Shown here: in pieces, positions 44,590-55,362 of the stretch
How positions within the stretch are numbered: the first letter of the stretch is position 1
Layout: every line of letters begins with the position of its first letter
Source of the DNA: Macrothele yani
Lineage: Eukaryota; Arthropoda; Arachnida; Araneae; Macrothelidae
Assembly (NCBI GenBank): GCA_039090855.1
Contig: CM077013.1
Location: 140,823,240 to 140,887,239 of the forward strand
DNA: 64,000 nt
Reading direction: 5' to 3'
Translations under genes and position numbers: made by a program
The notes under the pieces: generated by a model
Seen by the model: only the letters and a program-made list of their open reading frames with translations
The model's database searches: none
What the model was told of the DNA's origin: nothing

Positions 44590-45975
44590 AGTTGCAAGAG
44601 AATATGAACTCCCATTATGCGCGGCTTTTATCGATTATGAAAAGGACTTTGATTTTGTGAAACCATCAGCAGTCGCAATGGCTTTGAAATCCTGCAGTAT
44701 TGAAGATGCATACATTAATATTATTAATAACATCTATGGAAATGCATGTGCAAAGATTCAGCTATTTGAGATTGTTTCACAATCGATTGTTTCACAATCT
44801 CAAATAGCTGAATCAGCACCCATAAAAATTGGAAAGGAAGTGAGACAAGGTGACACTGTATCTCTCAAACTCTTTAATGCCACATTGCAAAATGTCTTTC
44901 AATCACTGAACTGGGAAAACAAAGGGATAAAGATTAATGAAGATTATCTAACTCACCTTCATTTTGCTGATGGCATAGTCATTTTTGCAACTACCCCGTC
45001 AGAGCTGCTGAGTATGATCCAGGAACTTGCTGACAAGAGTAAAGAAATGGTATTAAAAATGAATTTTCAGAAGACAAAAGTGATGTGCAATGCTTTTACA
45101 AGAAATGAAGAATTATCGATTGATGAGGAAATGCTGGAGATAATCAATAACTACATTTACCTTGGACAGCAGATATAAAGTGAGGGTCACATTGATGAAG
45201 AAATTAATTGGCATATAAAACTTGCCTAGAGAGCTTTTGGAAGAAACAGTATAATTTTCAAGAGCAATATGCCATTATGTTTTAAAAGAAAAGTGTTTAA
45301 TCAATGCATCCTTCCAGTGCTTACATATGGTGCAGAGACAGGGTCCTTTACTAAAAAAGACATACGAAGACTGCAGACAACTCAAAGAAGCATGGGCCGA
45401 CCCAGTGGCACAATGGTCTAAGCGATAGCTTCTGATCATTCGTCCGAGATGAGTCCTGGTTCGAATCCCGCTGAGTCATGGATGTAGTTTGTCTTACGGC
45501 ACTGGCTCTCTCTCTTCTGTGGAATCTGTGGCCCTAAATTAGGGACGGGTGACTGCTTATTGCCCACTGGGTTGCTCACAGTGGTCATTAAACCCCTATA
45601 AAAAAAAAAAAGAAAAGAAAAAAAGAAGCATGAAGAAGGTGCATGCTTGGTGTAACCAGGAAAGATAGGAAGAGGAACTCGTGGATTTGAAAAATGACAA
45701 GAGTGGAAGACATCATGATCAGAGTTAAACCCCTGAAATGGCAATGGGCTGGACATATTGCCAGGACAGACCATCAATGGACAACTGAAATTTTAGATTG
45801 GATTCCAAGGGACAGGAAAAGACTCAGACGAAGACCACATGGGAGATGGGTGGATGAAATTCGAAAGTATGTGGGAGTAACGTGGAGGAGACTGACATGA
45901 CACAGACCTTTGTGGAAGAAACTTGAGGAAACCTTCATCCAGCAGTAGATTGATAAGGGTTGCGATGATGATGAT
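44590..45975 (+). mobile_element. RTE LINE copy G, with SINE insertion
   Basis: Plus-strand RT sequence from motif A (CGGCTTTTATCGATTATGAA) to the 3' end (GATTGATAAGGGTTGCGATG). A 173-codon open frame (44657-45178) keeps RQGDTVSLKLFNATLQNVFQ and HFADGIVIFATTPSEL, where the second Asp of the FADD box is Gly, so the RT is catalytically dead. It contains a local inverted duplication at 44756-44816 and is split by a SINE at 45395-45621. More diverged than D-F. Confidence 0.88.
45395..45621 (+). mobile_element. tRNA-derived SINE copy 3 with 11-bp target duplication
   Basis: AAAGAAGCATG flanks at 45384-45394 and 45622-45632. Head CCCAGTGGCACAATGGTCTA, B box GGTTCGAATCCCG, body TCTTACGGCACTGGCTCTC, A-rich tail. 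This copy fixes the ends of the SINE family: about 227 bp including tail. Confidence 0.93.
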
Positions 45976-47015
45976 ATTGATAATTTATTTTAATGACCTC
46001 TCTCTCTCTCTCTCTCGCTATATATATATAAATGCCATTGAATTTTTCAATTAATAATAAATATAAGCCTATATACAGTGAAACCCCAAAAATCTAACTT
46101 CGACGGGACTGCACGAGTGCCGGATTTATGAAAATTCCGGATTTCTAAAGCTATAAACAAAATTGCGTAATGGGCATTATGTAAAGCATACTTATACGTA
46201 ACAGGTCACTTTAACAAAAATTTGAGCGTCTATGCCTTATAAATATGCAGGGGTCATGCTGTCGAATGCATTCTTTACAATTTACAAATAAAAAATCATT
46301 TTGGCGATGGGGAAAAAAGTTTTGGTGAAAATATTGGCAATTACCTTTTCGTACTATTTATTATGAACTCTGTCCACAAGAAATTGAATTTGGCAAATAG
46401 TTAGGGCAAGAACTTGAAAAAAAGCCAAAGCATCGCCCAACCCTATCTGCGATGTATTTTACGCCATTATACATCGCAAAAACTTGATGTGAATTTTACA
46501 TCGATGTTACGGTTTTTCACCTGACAAAACTATGATACATCATGAAGGCCGATGTAGATGTCATTACACGATTGCGTCCACATACTCTCGCCACCAAGCA
46601 CAGATCATCATCACACGTTTGACACGCATTTCAAACGTGCATGCCGATTCGTCACCTCATTGGTCTGCGTCACTTCAGCAAGGCCTCTTTATCTGCACTT
46701 GCTGCTTTACCCGTGACCTTCATCCTGACTTAAAAAAAATGAAAATTCTGAGAACTACTTACTAGTGCGTTCAGGCATTTACTTGCCGCCTCAGTATCTG
46801 CACTTGCTGCCTCACCAGTGACCTTCATCCTGACGTAAAAAAAAATGAAAAATTCTGAGAACTGTGCGCATGAACACGTTTGCGGTTTTGCGCAGCTGCG
46901 TCTTTAACAGCCTTATCGCAGTAAGCACATTTCAGTTTCACTTGATCTTGCCTCGCGCGGTTAGCTTAGTCACTTGTTTATCACCGCTAGTGTTCATTGT
47001 TTATTTACCATTAGA

Positions 47016-47306
47016 ATGCGATCTAAACGCAAAACCAAATGCACTGGTAATAAATCTAAAAAACAAAGGTTTGCAATTACTTTAGAAGAAAAGTTGAAAA
47101 TAATACACGTATGTATGAAGATGGGGAAAATTCTATCAACAATAGCTCGGGAAATAAATCGACCTATTTCAACAGTGAATACAATAGTGAAGGATAAAGT
47201 TCGTGTTGTTGAAAGCACGAAAGGTGCGGTAACGTCGAAGGGCACAATCATTACCAAGAAGAGGCTGGGCCCCATTTCAGAGATGGAGAAATTGTTCTCT
47301 CACTGA
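47016..47306 (+). pseudogene. Tigger transposase N-terminal HTH
   Basis: MRSKRKTKCTGNKSKKQRFA is followed by ITLEEKLKIIHVCMKMGKIL and STIAREINRPISTVNTIVKD. It then reads TKKRLGPISEMEKLFSH before a stop. This is the KRKxITLEEKLxII...IAxxLxxxxSTVxTIxKxK pattern of Tigger/jerky CENP-B N-terminal domains, DNA-binding for the element ends. The second HTH and the DDE_1 domain do not follow, so it is a truncated remnant. Confidence 0.85.
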
Positions 47307-47659
47307 ATCAAGGATCTGATACAGTAGTGAATACTGTTGAGATGGATAGAATAGATTGTTCTGAACACTGAGTAGTTCCAGAATGTTAGCCGTCATATCT
47401 ACTCTTATATGTCTAGCTACAAGGCCATCTACGATGACAAGAAGCGTGTGACCACATAATCTTCGCTAAACATGTTTGTGGGATGCTGCTCACAACAAAG
47501 TCAATATGACAACTCAAACGACCTTGACTGCCCTCAGCCTTCAATATCCAGAGGGCTAGAAGTTGCCGCAGAATAGCTTTTCTCTTCACAACTATCCAAC
47601 CCTACCCCAGTGCCGGCTCTCCCCCTTCAAAGCCAATTTGGCAGTCACAAGACATTTTC

Positions 47660-47803
47660 TTATTTGAAAAGTGAATACATATTTCTTACTTATTTGAAAA
47701 GTGAATACATATTTCTTACTTATTTGAAAAGTGAATACATATTTCTTACTTATTTGAAAAGTGAATACATATTTCTTACTTATTTGAAAAGTGAATGCAG
47801 TAT
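47660..47803. repeat. 30-bp minisatellite, about five units
   Basis: The unit TTATTTGAAAAGTGAATACA plus TATTTCTTAC repeats four times almost perfectly with a partial fifth. The period is a multiple of three, so a plus-strand frame reads YLKSEYIFLT repeatedly, a by-product of the repeat. Confidence 0.95.
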
Positions 47804-47858
47804 TTCAGTTTGTTTTTATATTCTTTTACATATGTATATATTCTTTGTACTTTAATGA

Positions 47859-49093
47859 CACTATACTGACAAAAGTCTCTGGACACCCCTTCAAAAGCAA
47901 ATAAACGAATCCTCTGCATTGCTAAGATGCGTGGTACAGCTGCAAATGGTATAAAACCAAGCCTACAGCTGACCGCAATCGTATCGCACTGTGCGATTGA
48001 GTGAAAATGTCGCAGTGGGAGAGAACTGACTTTGAGAAAGGAAAGATTGTTGGGTGTTATATTAGTGGGTTGTCCATAAGAGAAACCGAGAGGCATTTAA
48101 ACATACCCAAGTCAACTGTTTTGAATGTACTGAATAAGTGGAAGACACATGACAGGCCTGAAGCAGCAAAACATACCAGCAGACCAAAGAAAATCAGTGA
48201 TAGAGGACGTTGAAGCCTCAGGAGAGTCATTATAGCTAATTGACGGAGTACTGCACAAGACCTCAGTGTACAGGTGAGTAAAATGCTGGAACCTCATTAT
48301 GTACACGTACCATTCACAGAGAACTTCATTCCAAGAGTTACTGTGGTCGTGCGGCTGCTCATAAGCCTTTCATTTCCACTCGGAATGCTAGTCCTCATTT
48401 AGCATGGTATAAAGAACATTTCTCTTGGAGCATAGATCAATGGAAATGGGTCCTATGGACTGATGAATATAGATACACGCTCCATCAGTCTGATAGCCAT
48501 GTGTAGGTATGGCAGCAGCCGGGGAACGCTATTTACCACAGTGTACTGTTCCTACGGTCAAATTTGGAACTGGTGGTGTACTAGTGTGGCGGCGTTTTTC
48601 ATGGTATGGTCCCAGCCCATTGGTTATCGTGGACAAACCTGTTAACCAGCAAGTCTCTCTCAATATTCTGGACAATTATGCCTTATCAACTCCATGGCAA
48701 TACTATGGAACCAAGCCTTGTTGGTACCAGCAGGATAATACACCAAGTCATAAAGCAAGGACTGTTACGGCATGGTTTAATGATAATTCCGTATCTTGTG
48801 TGGACTGGCCGGCACAGAGCCCTGATTTTAATCCCATAGAGCACGTATGGTATGAATTAGAGTGCCGTGTAAGAAGTTTGGAACCTACTACTAAGCAACA
48901 GTTAGTGGCAGCATTATGTACCGAATGGAAGTGCATACCTATCGCTGTGTTCCAAAACCTTGTCGAAAGCATGTCTCGAAGGGTCAGTGTATGCATTAAG
49001 GCCAAAGTTGGACCGACACTGTACTAATGTATGTCAATAAATGCTATGTTGTGTTTATCTTCTAGGTGTCCGGTGACTTTTGTCAATATAGTG
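47859..49093 (+). mobile_element. Tc1-like transposon, third family, 1.24 kb
   Basis: TIRs CACTATACTGACAAAAGTC and (complement) CACTATATTGACAAAAGTC. TA follows the right end (49094-49095); the left TA has become GA. The interior is a Tc1 transposase. Inserted in the Tigger-like remnant. Confidence 0.9.
48007..49027 (+). pseudogene. Tc1 transposase pseudogene, about three disruptions
   Basis: The N-terminus MSQWERTDFEKGKIVGCYIS and SIRETERHLNIPKSTVLNVL form a paired-type HTH; the frame stops at 48213. The middle is shifted: KWVLWTDEYRYTLHQSD can be read with the first catalytic Asp in WTDE. The last 172 codons (48509-49027) are open. They hold CWYQQDNTPSHKARTVTAWF (second Asp), QSPDFNPIEHVWYELECRVR (catalytic Glu) and the C-terminal AKVGPTLY. 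Stop TAG at about 48504 and two frame changes break it. Confidence 0.88.
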
Positions 49094-49705
49094 TATATCA
49101 GAGTAAATACTGCTACATGTCTTTTGTAAAGTAATAAATAATATACATGTACATATAATAATAAATATTGCAATTTCTTATGTACTTAATTTACAAATTT
49201 GACTTATGTAAAATTCAAGTTATGTAACAGTTTACGGAATGCATTACTTACATAACTCAGGGTGTTACTGTACTTGCATAGTTTGTAAATTTCACACAAA
49301 CTAAAAGCTGTAGTAAAAAAGGGAATTACAATATTGATAAAGTTTAAACACCTTCCCAACATTCAGTTGTTACAACTCATATGTTTCTTGTATTTCCCGT
49401 AATTTGGAAATACTCTGAAACTAAAATTTCTGCTTAAAAATGTTGCAATTTTCCATGTTATATTACCTGTATTAAAGTTCAGCTATGTTCATTTCTCAAG
49501 ACCATAAAATTTGTATAGTGTATAAGTATGATTATCATTTATTTTGATGTATCCTATGGTTTATATGACAGAAGCACTTTTAAGGCTATATTTGATATAC
49601 CAGGTGTGACTCGGGGATTATACTCTTATGCTGGTACACTGTCTATTTAAATTTATCAGTTAACATTTCAAATGTTTAACTAGCTTTAAATTTTAAATTT
49701 TTCAG

Positions 49706-49821
49706 GGATAAACCTCTTACTCTAAATGTATATTCTAAGAGGCCAGAAGTAATAAAGCGAATTCTTGAAAATACATCCAGTGGAAGTGTGTGTGTCAATG
49801 ATTCCATTGTAAACCTTTCAA
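49706..49821 (+). CDS. ALDH3: ALDH3 exon (last one found)
   Basis: Acceptor TTTTTCAG| and donor TTTCAA|GTAAGA. The first G completes Lys with the previous AA, then the exon reads DKPLTLNVYSKRPEVIKRIL and ENTSSGSVCVNDSIVNLS. The family form is REKPLALYVFS...TSSGGVCVNDTIMHL, so LALYVF has become LTLNVY here. It ends one base into a codon. The next expected segment, LPFGGVGxSGxGxYHG, and the C-terminal membrane tail were not found in 49822-64000. Covers about residues 358-396. Confidence 0.94.
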
Positions 49822-51000
49822 GTAAGAACTGTAAATTTATTTTGGAAAAGAAGTCTGTATGTGTGTGTGTACATGATCTTAAGAAGCAATGTTTTTTTTT
49901 TTTCTTGTTTCGTGAATTTACTTTTTTTATGCTGATTTTATCTTTTGATGAGAAGTCAACATGTACTGTACAAATTCTATGATTTTGAAATACCTATCCC
50001 CTCTATAATCAACAATAATTTTTATTAGGATGGGGTGCAAATGGCTTTATTTTGATCTAAGGGCCACAAGTATATTAAGACAAACCAGCATTTTGAGGCA
50101 TGTTTTTGTGTGTTTGAAATTTCAGGAAGGAATTAGTGGTGTGGTAAATGAACAGTCTGGTGTCCTGCACATTTGAAAGTAATTCAGGTGTGAAAAGAGA
50201 TTTAAACCTTGATAAATCATGGACTGATGGTTCAGAAGTAAAAACTAAACTTAGAGAAATCTGATTGTGATCACTTAATGATATATGAACCCAAAATAAA
50301 TCTGTGCCAAAATGAACAGAAGCCATGACAGTGCACTACCCACACAGCCGTTTCACTAGGATTACTTGCAATCCTATCTCTTTAAAGTCATGCCCTGCAT
50401 CTTAACACGTTTGGCTGGTGTGAAATATAGTTATACCTATTACTGAATGTTTTTAGAAAAATATTGAAGTCATTCGCTATTAGTCTTAAACCTAATATGT
50501 TCAGAAAGCTAAAATATATGGTATTTTTTTTTATCAAAGATTGTAGTATCAACAATAATTGTATTCATACTGTCCATCTCTGTTCTCCACATTGTTTGGC
50601 TTGGGGGGGGGGAATTCATATTCCCAATGTAATGGTATGCATTGAAAATATTCAGACAATTAAGATTGCAAGGTTAAAAATATCTAGATTAGGGTTTATC
50701 CAGTTTTTTTTTTATTCATGTCGATCTTCCATCTTGTTATCAATGGTCTTCATGGCAAACTTCAAAAGATCTCCAATAGTAATATAAGATGAATAAAATG
50801 AGTTGTTCAGGTTTAAAAAGGAAAATTGATACGTTAGATATATTGAAGGCATAAAATTCTAATTAACTGGATTAAAATCTTTTAGAAGAAAAGCACCATG
50901 AATTTTTAGGTACACTGCTTACATACAGATAACATCATTTCCTTCATTCCTTTGGATGCATTTTGCTCAGTGCTTCACTGGCATTTTCAATGGCATATAG
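49822..51000. other. No recognised gene downstream of the last ALDH3 exon
   Basis: AT-rich, with a G-run at 50604-50612. I specifically looked for the conserved PFGGVG-coding exon and did not find it. Confidence 0.5.
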
Positions 51001-51002
51001 TG

Positions 51003-51243
51003 GACTATACAAATTTGGAAGATGTGAATCTATTTATTGGTATAAATATGACATGGATGTTAAGTCAGGTAATATCCGAAAACTTGAAAATTTCATTGTC
51101 CTGGAGTGGGAACCGAACCCACATCTCCCGGATAGCCTCTCCAGTTCGATGAAATTTTCAAGTTTTCGGATATTGTCTGACTTAACATCCATGTCATGTT
51201 TACACCAATAAACGGATTCACATCTTCCAAATTTGTATTGTAC
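51003..51243. mobile_element. Palindromic element related to the 26.3-kb foldback
   Basis: Arms of about 105 bp: left has GGAAGATGTGAATC, GACATGGATGTTAAGTC and CCGAAAACTTGAAAAT, all mirrored at right. The loop holds GGGAACCGAACCCACATCTC, an inverted tRNA B-box-like phrase also present at 26360. No clear target duplication. Confidence 0.6.
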
Positions 51244-51364
51244 AATGGTGCAATCCTGTAGTTTGTCATTGTTCTATTTGAGAGGAGGGATATTTGTACT
51301 GCATTTTTGAAATGCGCTGTATGATGAAAAATATTCAGAGTTCAGACACCCCTTGTGAATTGTG

Positions 51365-51443
51365 GATTTGCCCATATACATCAGCCATGCTCCAGCATGG
51401 CTGATGTATATGGGCAAATCCCTATTGGGGCAGCTGCCCCAAT
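51365..51443. repeat. Two adjacent perfect palindromes
   Basis: 51365-51420: perfect 27-bp arms starting GATTTGCCCATATACATCAG, separated by CC. 51424-51443: ATTGGGGCAGCTGCCCCAAT, a perfect 20-bp palindrome. Three bases separate them. Neither resembles the foldback elements. Confidence 0.95.
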
Positions 51444-51483
51444 CGGGATTAAGCAATGTTATTGTGAAATGGAAACACCTAGG

Positions 51484-51712
51484 GCCATTCTGCTGGCACA
51501 GTGGTCTAAGCACTGGCTGTTAATCATTTTTCCAAGATGGGTACGGGTTCGAATCCTGGTGAGGCATGGCCATTCTGTTTGTCTTATGGCACTAGCTGTC
51601 TCCTTTTCCTGGAACCAGTGGTGCTAAATTAAAGAGGGTTGGTTCCTTATAGCCCATCAGATTGCTCAGTGGTTTTAAACCCCAACCAACAAAAACAAAT
51701 TAGTAAAATCAT
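51484..51712 (+). mobile_element. tRNA-derived SINE copy 4
   Basis: CTGGCACAGTGGTCTAAGCA head, GGTTCGAATCCTGG B box, TTTCCTGGAACCAGTGG body, (AACCA)-type tail. Confidence 0.85.
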
Positions 51713-51762
51713 GCAATGCATTGATTATGATACGCTTTCCAACATACCAGAAATCATTGCTC

Positions 51763-52425
51763 AAGTTATTACTCGTTTTATGAGGATAATGGCTGTAGAA
51801 TAAATCTTGCTCCTACGACCTGACCTTTGACCCCATTTTGATGATATTAAACAGAACTGGTAAAGTATACTTCTGAAAAAACAAAGTTTTGTCTCAATGG
51901 AAGCATTTTTACGTAAGTTATAAATAAGGGTGATGGAATGGACCCTGCTCCTATGTCCTGACCTTTGACACCACTTTGCCCATCTTCAATAGGTTTCGTC
52001 CCCAGGTGGTCCGCTACCACATACTAAAATGTCATTGAAATCGAACCATATTTACACAAGTTATGACGCATAAGGGTAGTGGAATGCATCGCGCTCCTAT
52101 TTCCTGACTTTTGACCCCATTTCACCCATTTTCAATAGGGTTCGTCCCCAGGTGATTCCCTATCATATACTAAAATTTCATCGAAATCGAACCATTTTTA
52201 CTCAAGTTATGATGCATAAGGGCAATGGAATATCCCACTCCTATGTCCTGACCTCTGATCCTATTTCACCCATTTTCAATAGGGTTCATCCCCAGGTGAT
52301 CCCCTATCATACACTAAAATTTCATTGAAATCGAACCATTTGTACGCAAGTTATTGTGCGGACGGACAGAGCTGGAACATATACGCTTCTTCAACCCACG
52401 GTTGGAAAGTGTAAAAGAAAACTCC
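51763..52425 (+). repeat. 146-bp tandem array, three clear units, and shared 3' end
   Basis: Units starting near 51914, 52060 and 52204, plus a degenerate one upstream, share CTCCTATGTCCTGACCTTTG, TTTCAATAGGGTTCGTCCCC, AGGTGATCCCCTATCAT and ATTGAAATCGAACCATTT. The array ends in AAGTTATTGTGCGGACGGAC then AGAGCTGGAACATATACGC. The same end in inverse orientation lies at 57645-57870, so it is a dispersed element with a variable number of units. Confidence 0.8.
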
Positions 52426-52539
52426 TTGAGCAACAATAGTGTAATTGTGACATTGTAACCCAAGAAAAATGACAGTTGAACTACACAGTCTTAAAGCAGG
52501 TAGTGCGACAAAATAGCTTGTCAGCAGTTGCAGCACACA

Positions 52540-53370
52540 CCACAAAGTGCCAAAATGCCTCTAAAAACAATGCCAGCACCATAACACCTCATTGAGAGCT
52601 GAAGGGAAATAGGCTTCCGTGGCTGAGCATCCACACACAAGCCTAACACCAGCAAGGCTTCAAGGCTAACCAAGCATTGTTAGAGAGGTGTAAAGATCAA
52701 TGCCAGTGGATCCTGGAGCAGTGGAAATGTATTATCTGTCGTGATGAATCTCCCTTCACCATTTGGTAGTCTGACAGATGAGTTTGGGTGTGGAGGATTC
52801 TAGGTGAACACTGCAAGCCTTACTATGTTGTACAAATTGTGAAGTTTAGTGGAGAAGGCATCATGCTCTGGGAATTTTTTTTTGTAGTTTGGGCTAAGCC
52901 CCTATAGTTCCAGTGACCAGAAAACTTAAAACACTGACAGTTATGATATTCTTGACAATTCTGTGCTTCCAACATTATGGTAAAAGTTCGGTGAAGGCCC
53001 TTTCCTTTACCAAAAACACGCTGCCCATGTCCACTAAGCCATGACTGTGCGGGAATATTTTGATGAGATGGATGTGGTAGAACTTGACTGGCTTGCACAA
53101 AGTCCTGATTGCAAACCCATGGAACACCTTTAGTTCAGTGCTGACTGCAAGCCAAGCTGAATCGCACGACATTGGTCATCGACTTGACTGATGTTCTTGT
53201 GGCAGAATGGAAGGCAGTTCCTGAAGCAATGTACCAAAACTTAGTCAATGTGTTCCCAGTGGAGGAAGGTTGTGATAGCAGCAAAGGGTGGACCAACTCG
53301 ATATTAATTCCTTTCCTATTGAAGGAAGTTTGTGGATAGGCAAGTGTCCAGATACTTTTGATCAGATAGT
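52540..53370 (+). pseudogene. Tc1-like transposon remnant
   Basis: The plus strand holds scattered Tc1 phrases in several frames. CGTGATGAATCTCCCTTCAC gives a DESPFT-like first-Asp region. GAGAAGGCATCATGCTCTGG gives GEGIMLWG. GCACAAAGTCCTGATTGCAA gives QSPD. A final stretch LVAEWKAVPEAMYQNLVNVF and SSKGWTNSI matches the C-terminus. The right end GTGTCCAGATACTTTTGATC resembles a Tc1 TIR. Too mutated to code. Confidence 0.75.
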
Positions 53371-53444
53371 TTTAAGATAGTGCATTGCTCCTCTTGTGAA
53401 TCACTTGGCCCAAAATCTTTGAAAGGTATTGAATTCATAGAGTA

Positions 53445-54884
53445 CCATAATTTTTGTCGTATTATCCGCACCAGCATATAATCCGCAGACAGCGAAATTC
53501 ACGTAAAAATTGTTTTTCCTTCATGTAATCCGCAGACTGTGACATTCAGAAAAAAAAAAGATCGCCATATAATTCGCACATCATAGATGTTGAACAGGAA
53601 GTGGAATTTTCGACAGAAAAGTCGGTCACACAATAATCCATGAGTCCAAAGAAGTACGAAAAAAAATATTTTATTAAATGAAAAAAATTCATTTTTAAAG
53701 GTTAGTTTTTCATGTTTTTATCTCCGGGCAGATAAAGCTCAGTGATGTGGCATCCATAGATCACGGCGATGCAGCTCCAGAGTATTGCTTTACACCTTGC
53801 CGATGATGAAAGACTGATACAGAACAAGTCGTAGAAATACCGTATGTACTCGTGTATAAGTAGAAAGTTTTTGGAGGAAATCCTGCTTTCAAAGTTGGGG
53901 GATCGGTTTATACGTGGGCCAATAAAAAATAGGGCTAGACTTCCGTGAATTCTCCCGCAGAATTTACCGGCGTGTTTGTTTACGTTTTAGATCGTGGCTT
54001 TCCTTGTGTTACTGCGCAATTGTTTTCTCACCTCAAAACTATCTTGCAGTAGCTCGATCATATCCTTAACTGTGCCCACCTCTTTAAGTTTAAATTCAGC
54101 AGTGTAACTGAAACGTTTCCTTTTCAAAGACATTGTGAATAGCAGTGAATGAAAACATCAGCAGCAAAGGAGTTGGTCAACTCAAAACGGCAAAGGACAA
54201 ACTAAACAGAGTGTACGGTGCACATGAAATCAGAGAGGAGGAACGCATAGGTTCGCACAGCAAGCGTTGTGCATACTTCCTTGGTTGGTTGCCAAAAACA
54301 GAGATGGCACAAGAGTCAGCTGTCCTTCTCAACGATACAAAATACTGTGCCCACCACTTAAGTTTAAATTTGGCAGTGTAATTGAAACATTTCCTTTTCA
54401 AAGACATCATGAATGGCAATGAATGAAAACATCGGCAGCAAAGGAGTTGGCCAACTCAAAACGGCAAAGGGCGAACTAAACAGATGGCATGGTGTGCATG
54501 AGATCCGAGAGGAGGAACGCATAGGTTCATACAGCAAGTGTTGTGCATACTTCCTTGGCTGATTGCCAAAAACAGAGATGGCACGACAGTCAGAGCTGTT
54601 CTTCTCAACCATACAAAATGACCCCTGCCATCCCTCCCCACAACTTTCCCAAACTTTCATTACAACACCCATCCTCTCCGCTCCGTACTAACTCCTGACC
54701 TGAGGAAAAATTTTTTGAGGGAGTTCCTTTTCCAATTTATACGCCTCTTCTGCACAATTATCTTGCGGATTATTTTTAAAATCAAAGGGCGATAAAAACT
54801 TTTTTTAAAGCGGCGTATAATCCGCAGAACCTATATTTTTAACTTTTTTAGCATAATTCGCGGATTATATGACTAAAATCATGG
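53445..54884 (-). mobile_element. Pogo-like element copy 2 (CCAT-type TIRs), minus orientation
   Basis: Ends CCATAATTTTTGTCGTATTA and (complement) CCATGATTTTAGTCATATAA, flanked by TA at 53443-53444 and 54885-54886. The N-terminal transposase start (MSLKRKRFSYTAEFKLK-like, complement of 54085-54133) is present and then decays. A 275-bp direct duplication (54073-54347, 54348-54622) repeats that start and the region beyond. Same family as 3898-5082. Confidence 0.78.
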
Positions 54885-55185
54885 TACTTAAAAATAATTA
54901 AAATTTTCAGCAGTCAAATGGGCAACACTGAGTCCTGTGAAGGTTACTTCTGGCAAGGTAGTGCAGCATGCCAAGAGGCAATTCAAGCAATTGCACTGAT
55001 TTTCAGGATATTGGAAAGTCTTGTGACCTTCATGATTGCAAGGTCACAAGACTTTTTTGTTTCTATTTTGTAAGCAATTCAAAGGCTTAGATGGCACTGA
55101 AAGACATTGAAAACTTTTTTGCACACAAACAGTGCCTGGCACTTTATGTGAGGTGTCTGACAAATATGTACCATCATGTAAATTT

Positions 55186-55362
55186 CTTGGCTGTCGCAGT
55201 GGTCTAAGCATGCTGGCTTATGACTATTCATCTGAGATGGGTCCAAATTTAAATCCTAGTGAGGCATGGATGTTGTGCTTGTCTTATGGCACTGGCTATC
55301 TTCCTTCCATGGAGCCCATGACTATAAATTAAGAATAGGTGACTGCTTATAGCCCTTACTCC
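55186..55362 (+). mobile_element. tRNA-derived SINE copy 5, 3' truncated
   Basis: CTGTCGCAGTGGTCTAAGCA head, a diverged B box, CTTATGGCACTGGCTATC and GGTGACTGCTTATAGCCC. The 3' end is lost. Confidence 0.8.

Larger units (their letters stand above)
46076..49270 (+). mobile_element. Tigger-like element, decayed, containing a Tc1
   Basis: Ends CAGTGAAACCCC (after TA at 46074-46075) and the complement CAGTAACACCCTGAG (before TA at 49271-49272) fit Tigger-type TIRs, though the two ends are only moderately alike. The CENP-B-type HTH lies 0.9 kb inside the left end in plus orientation. The DDE part is missing, and a Tc1 with a 30-bp minisatellite fills the distal half. The right boundary is less certain than the left. 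Confidence 0.55.

Noticed and set aside
47660..47803. CRISPR-like array
   Set aside because: Units are contiguous with no unique spacers, and the context is a eukaryotic intron.
47610..47855. Frame encoding repeated YLKSEYIFLT
   Set aside because: By-product of a 30-bp minisatellite whose period is divisible by three.
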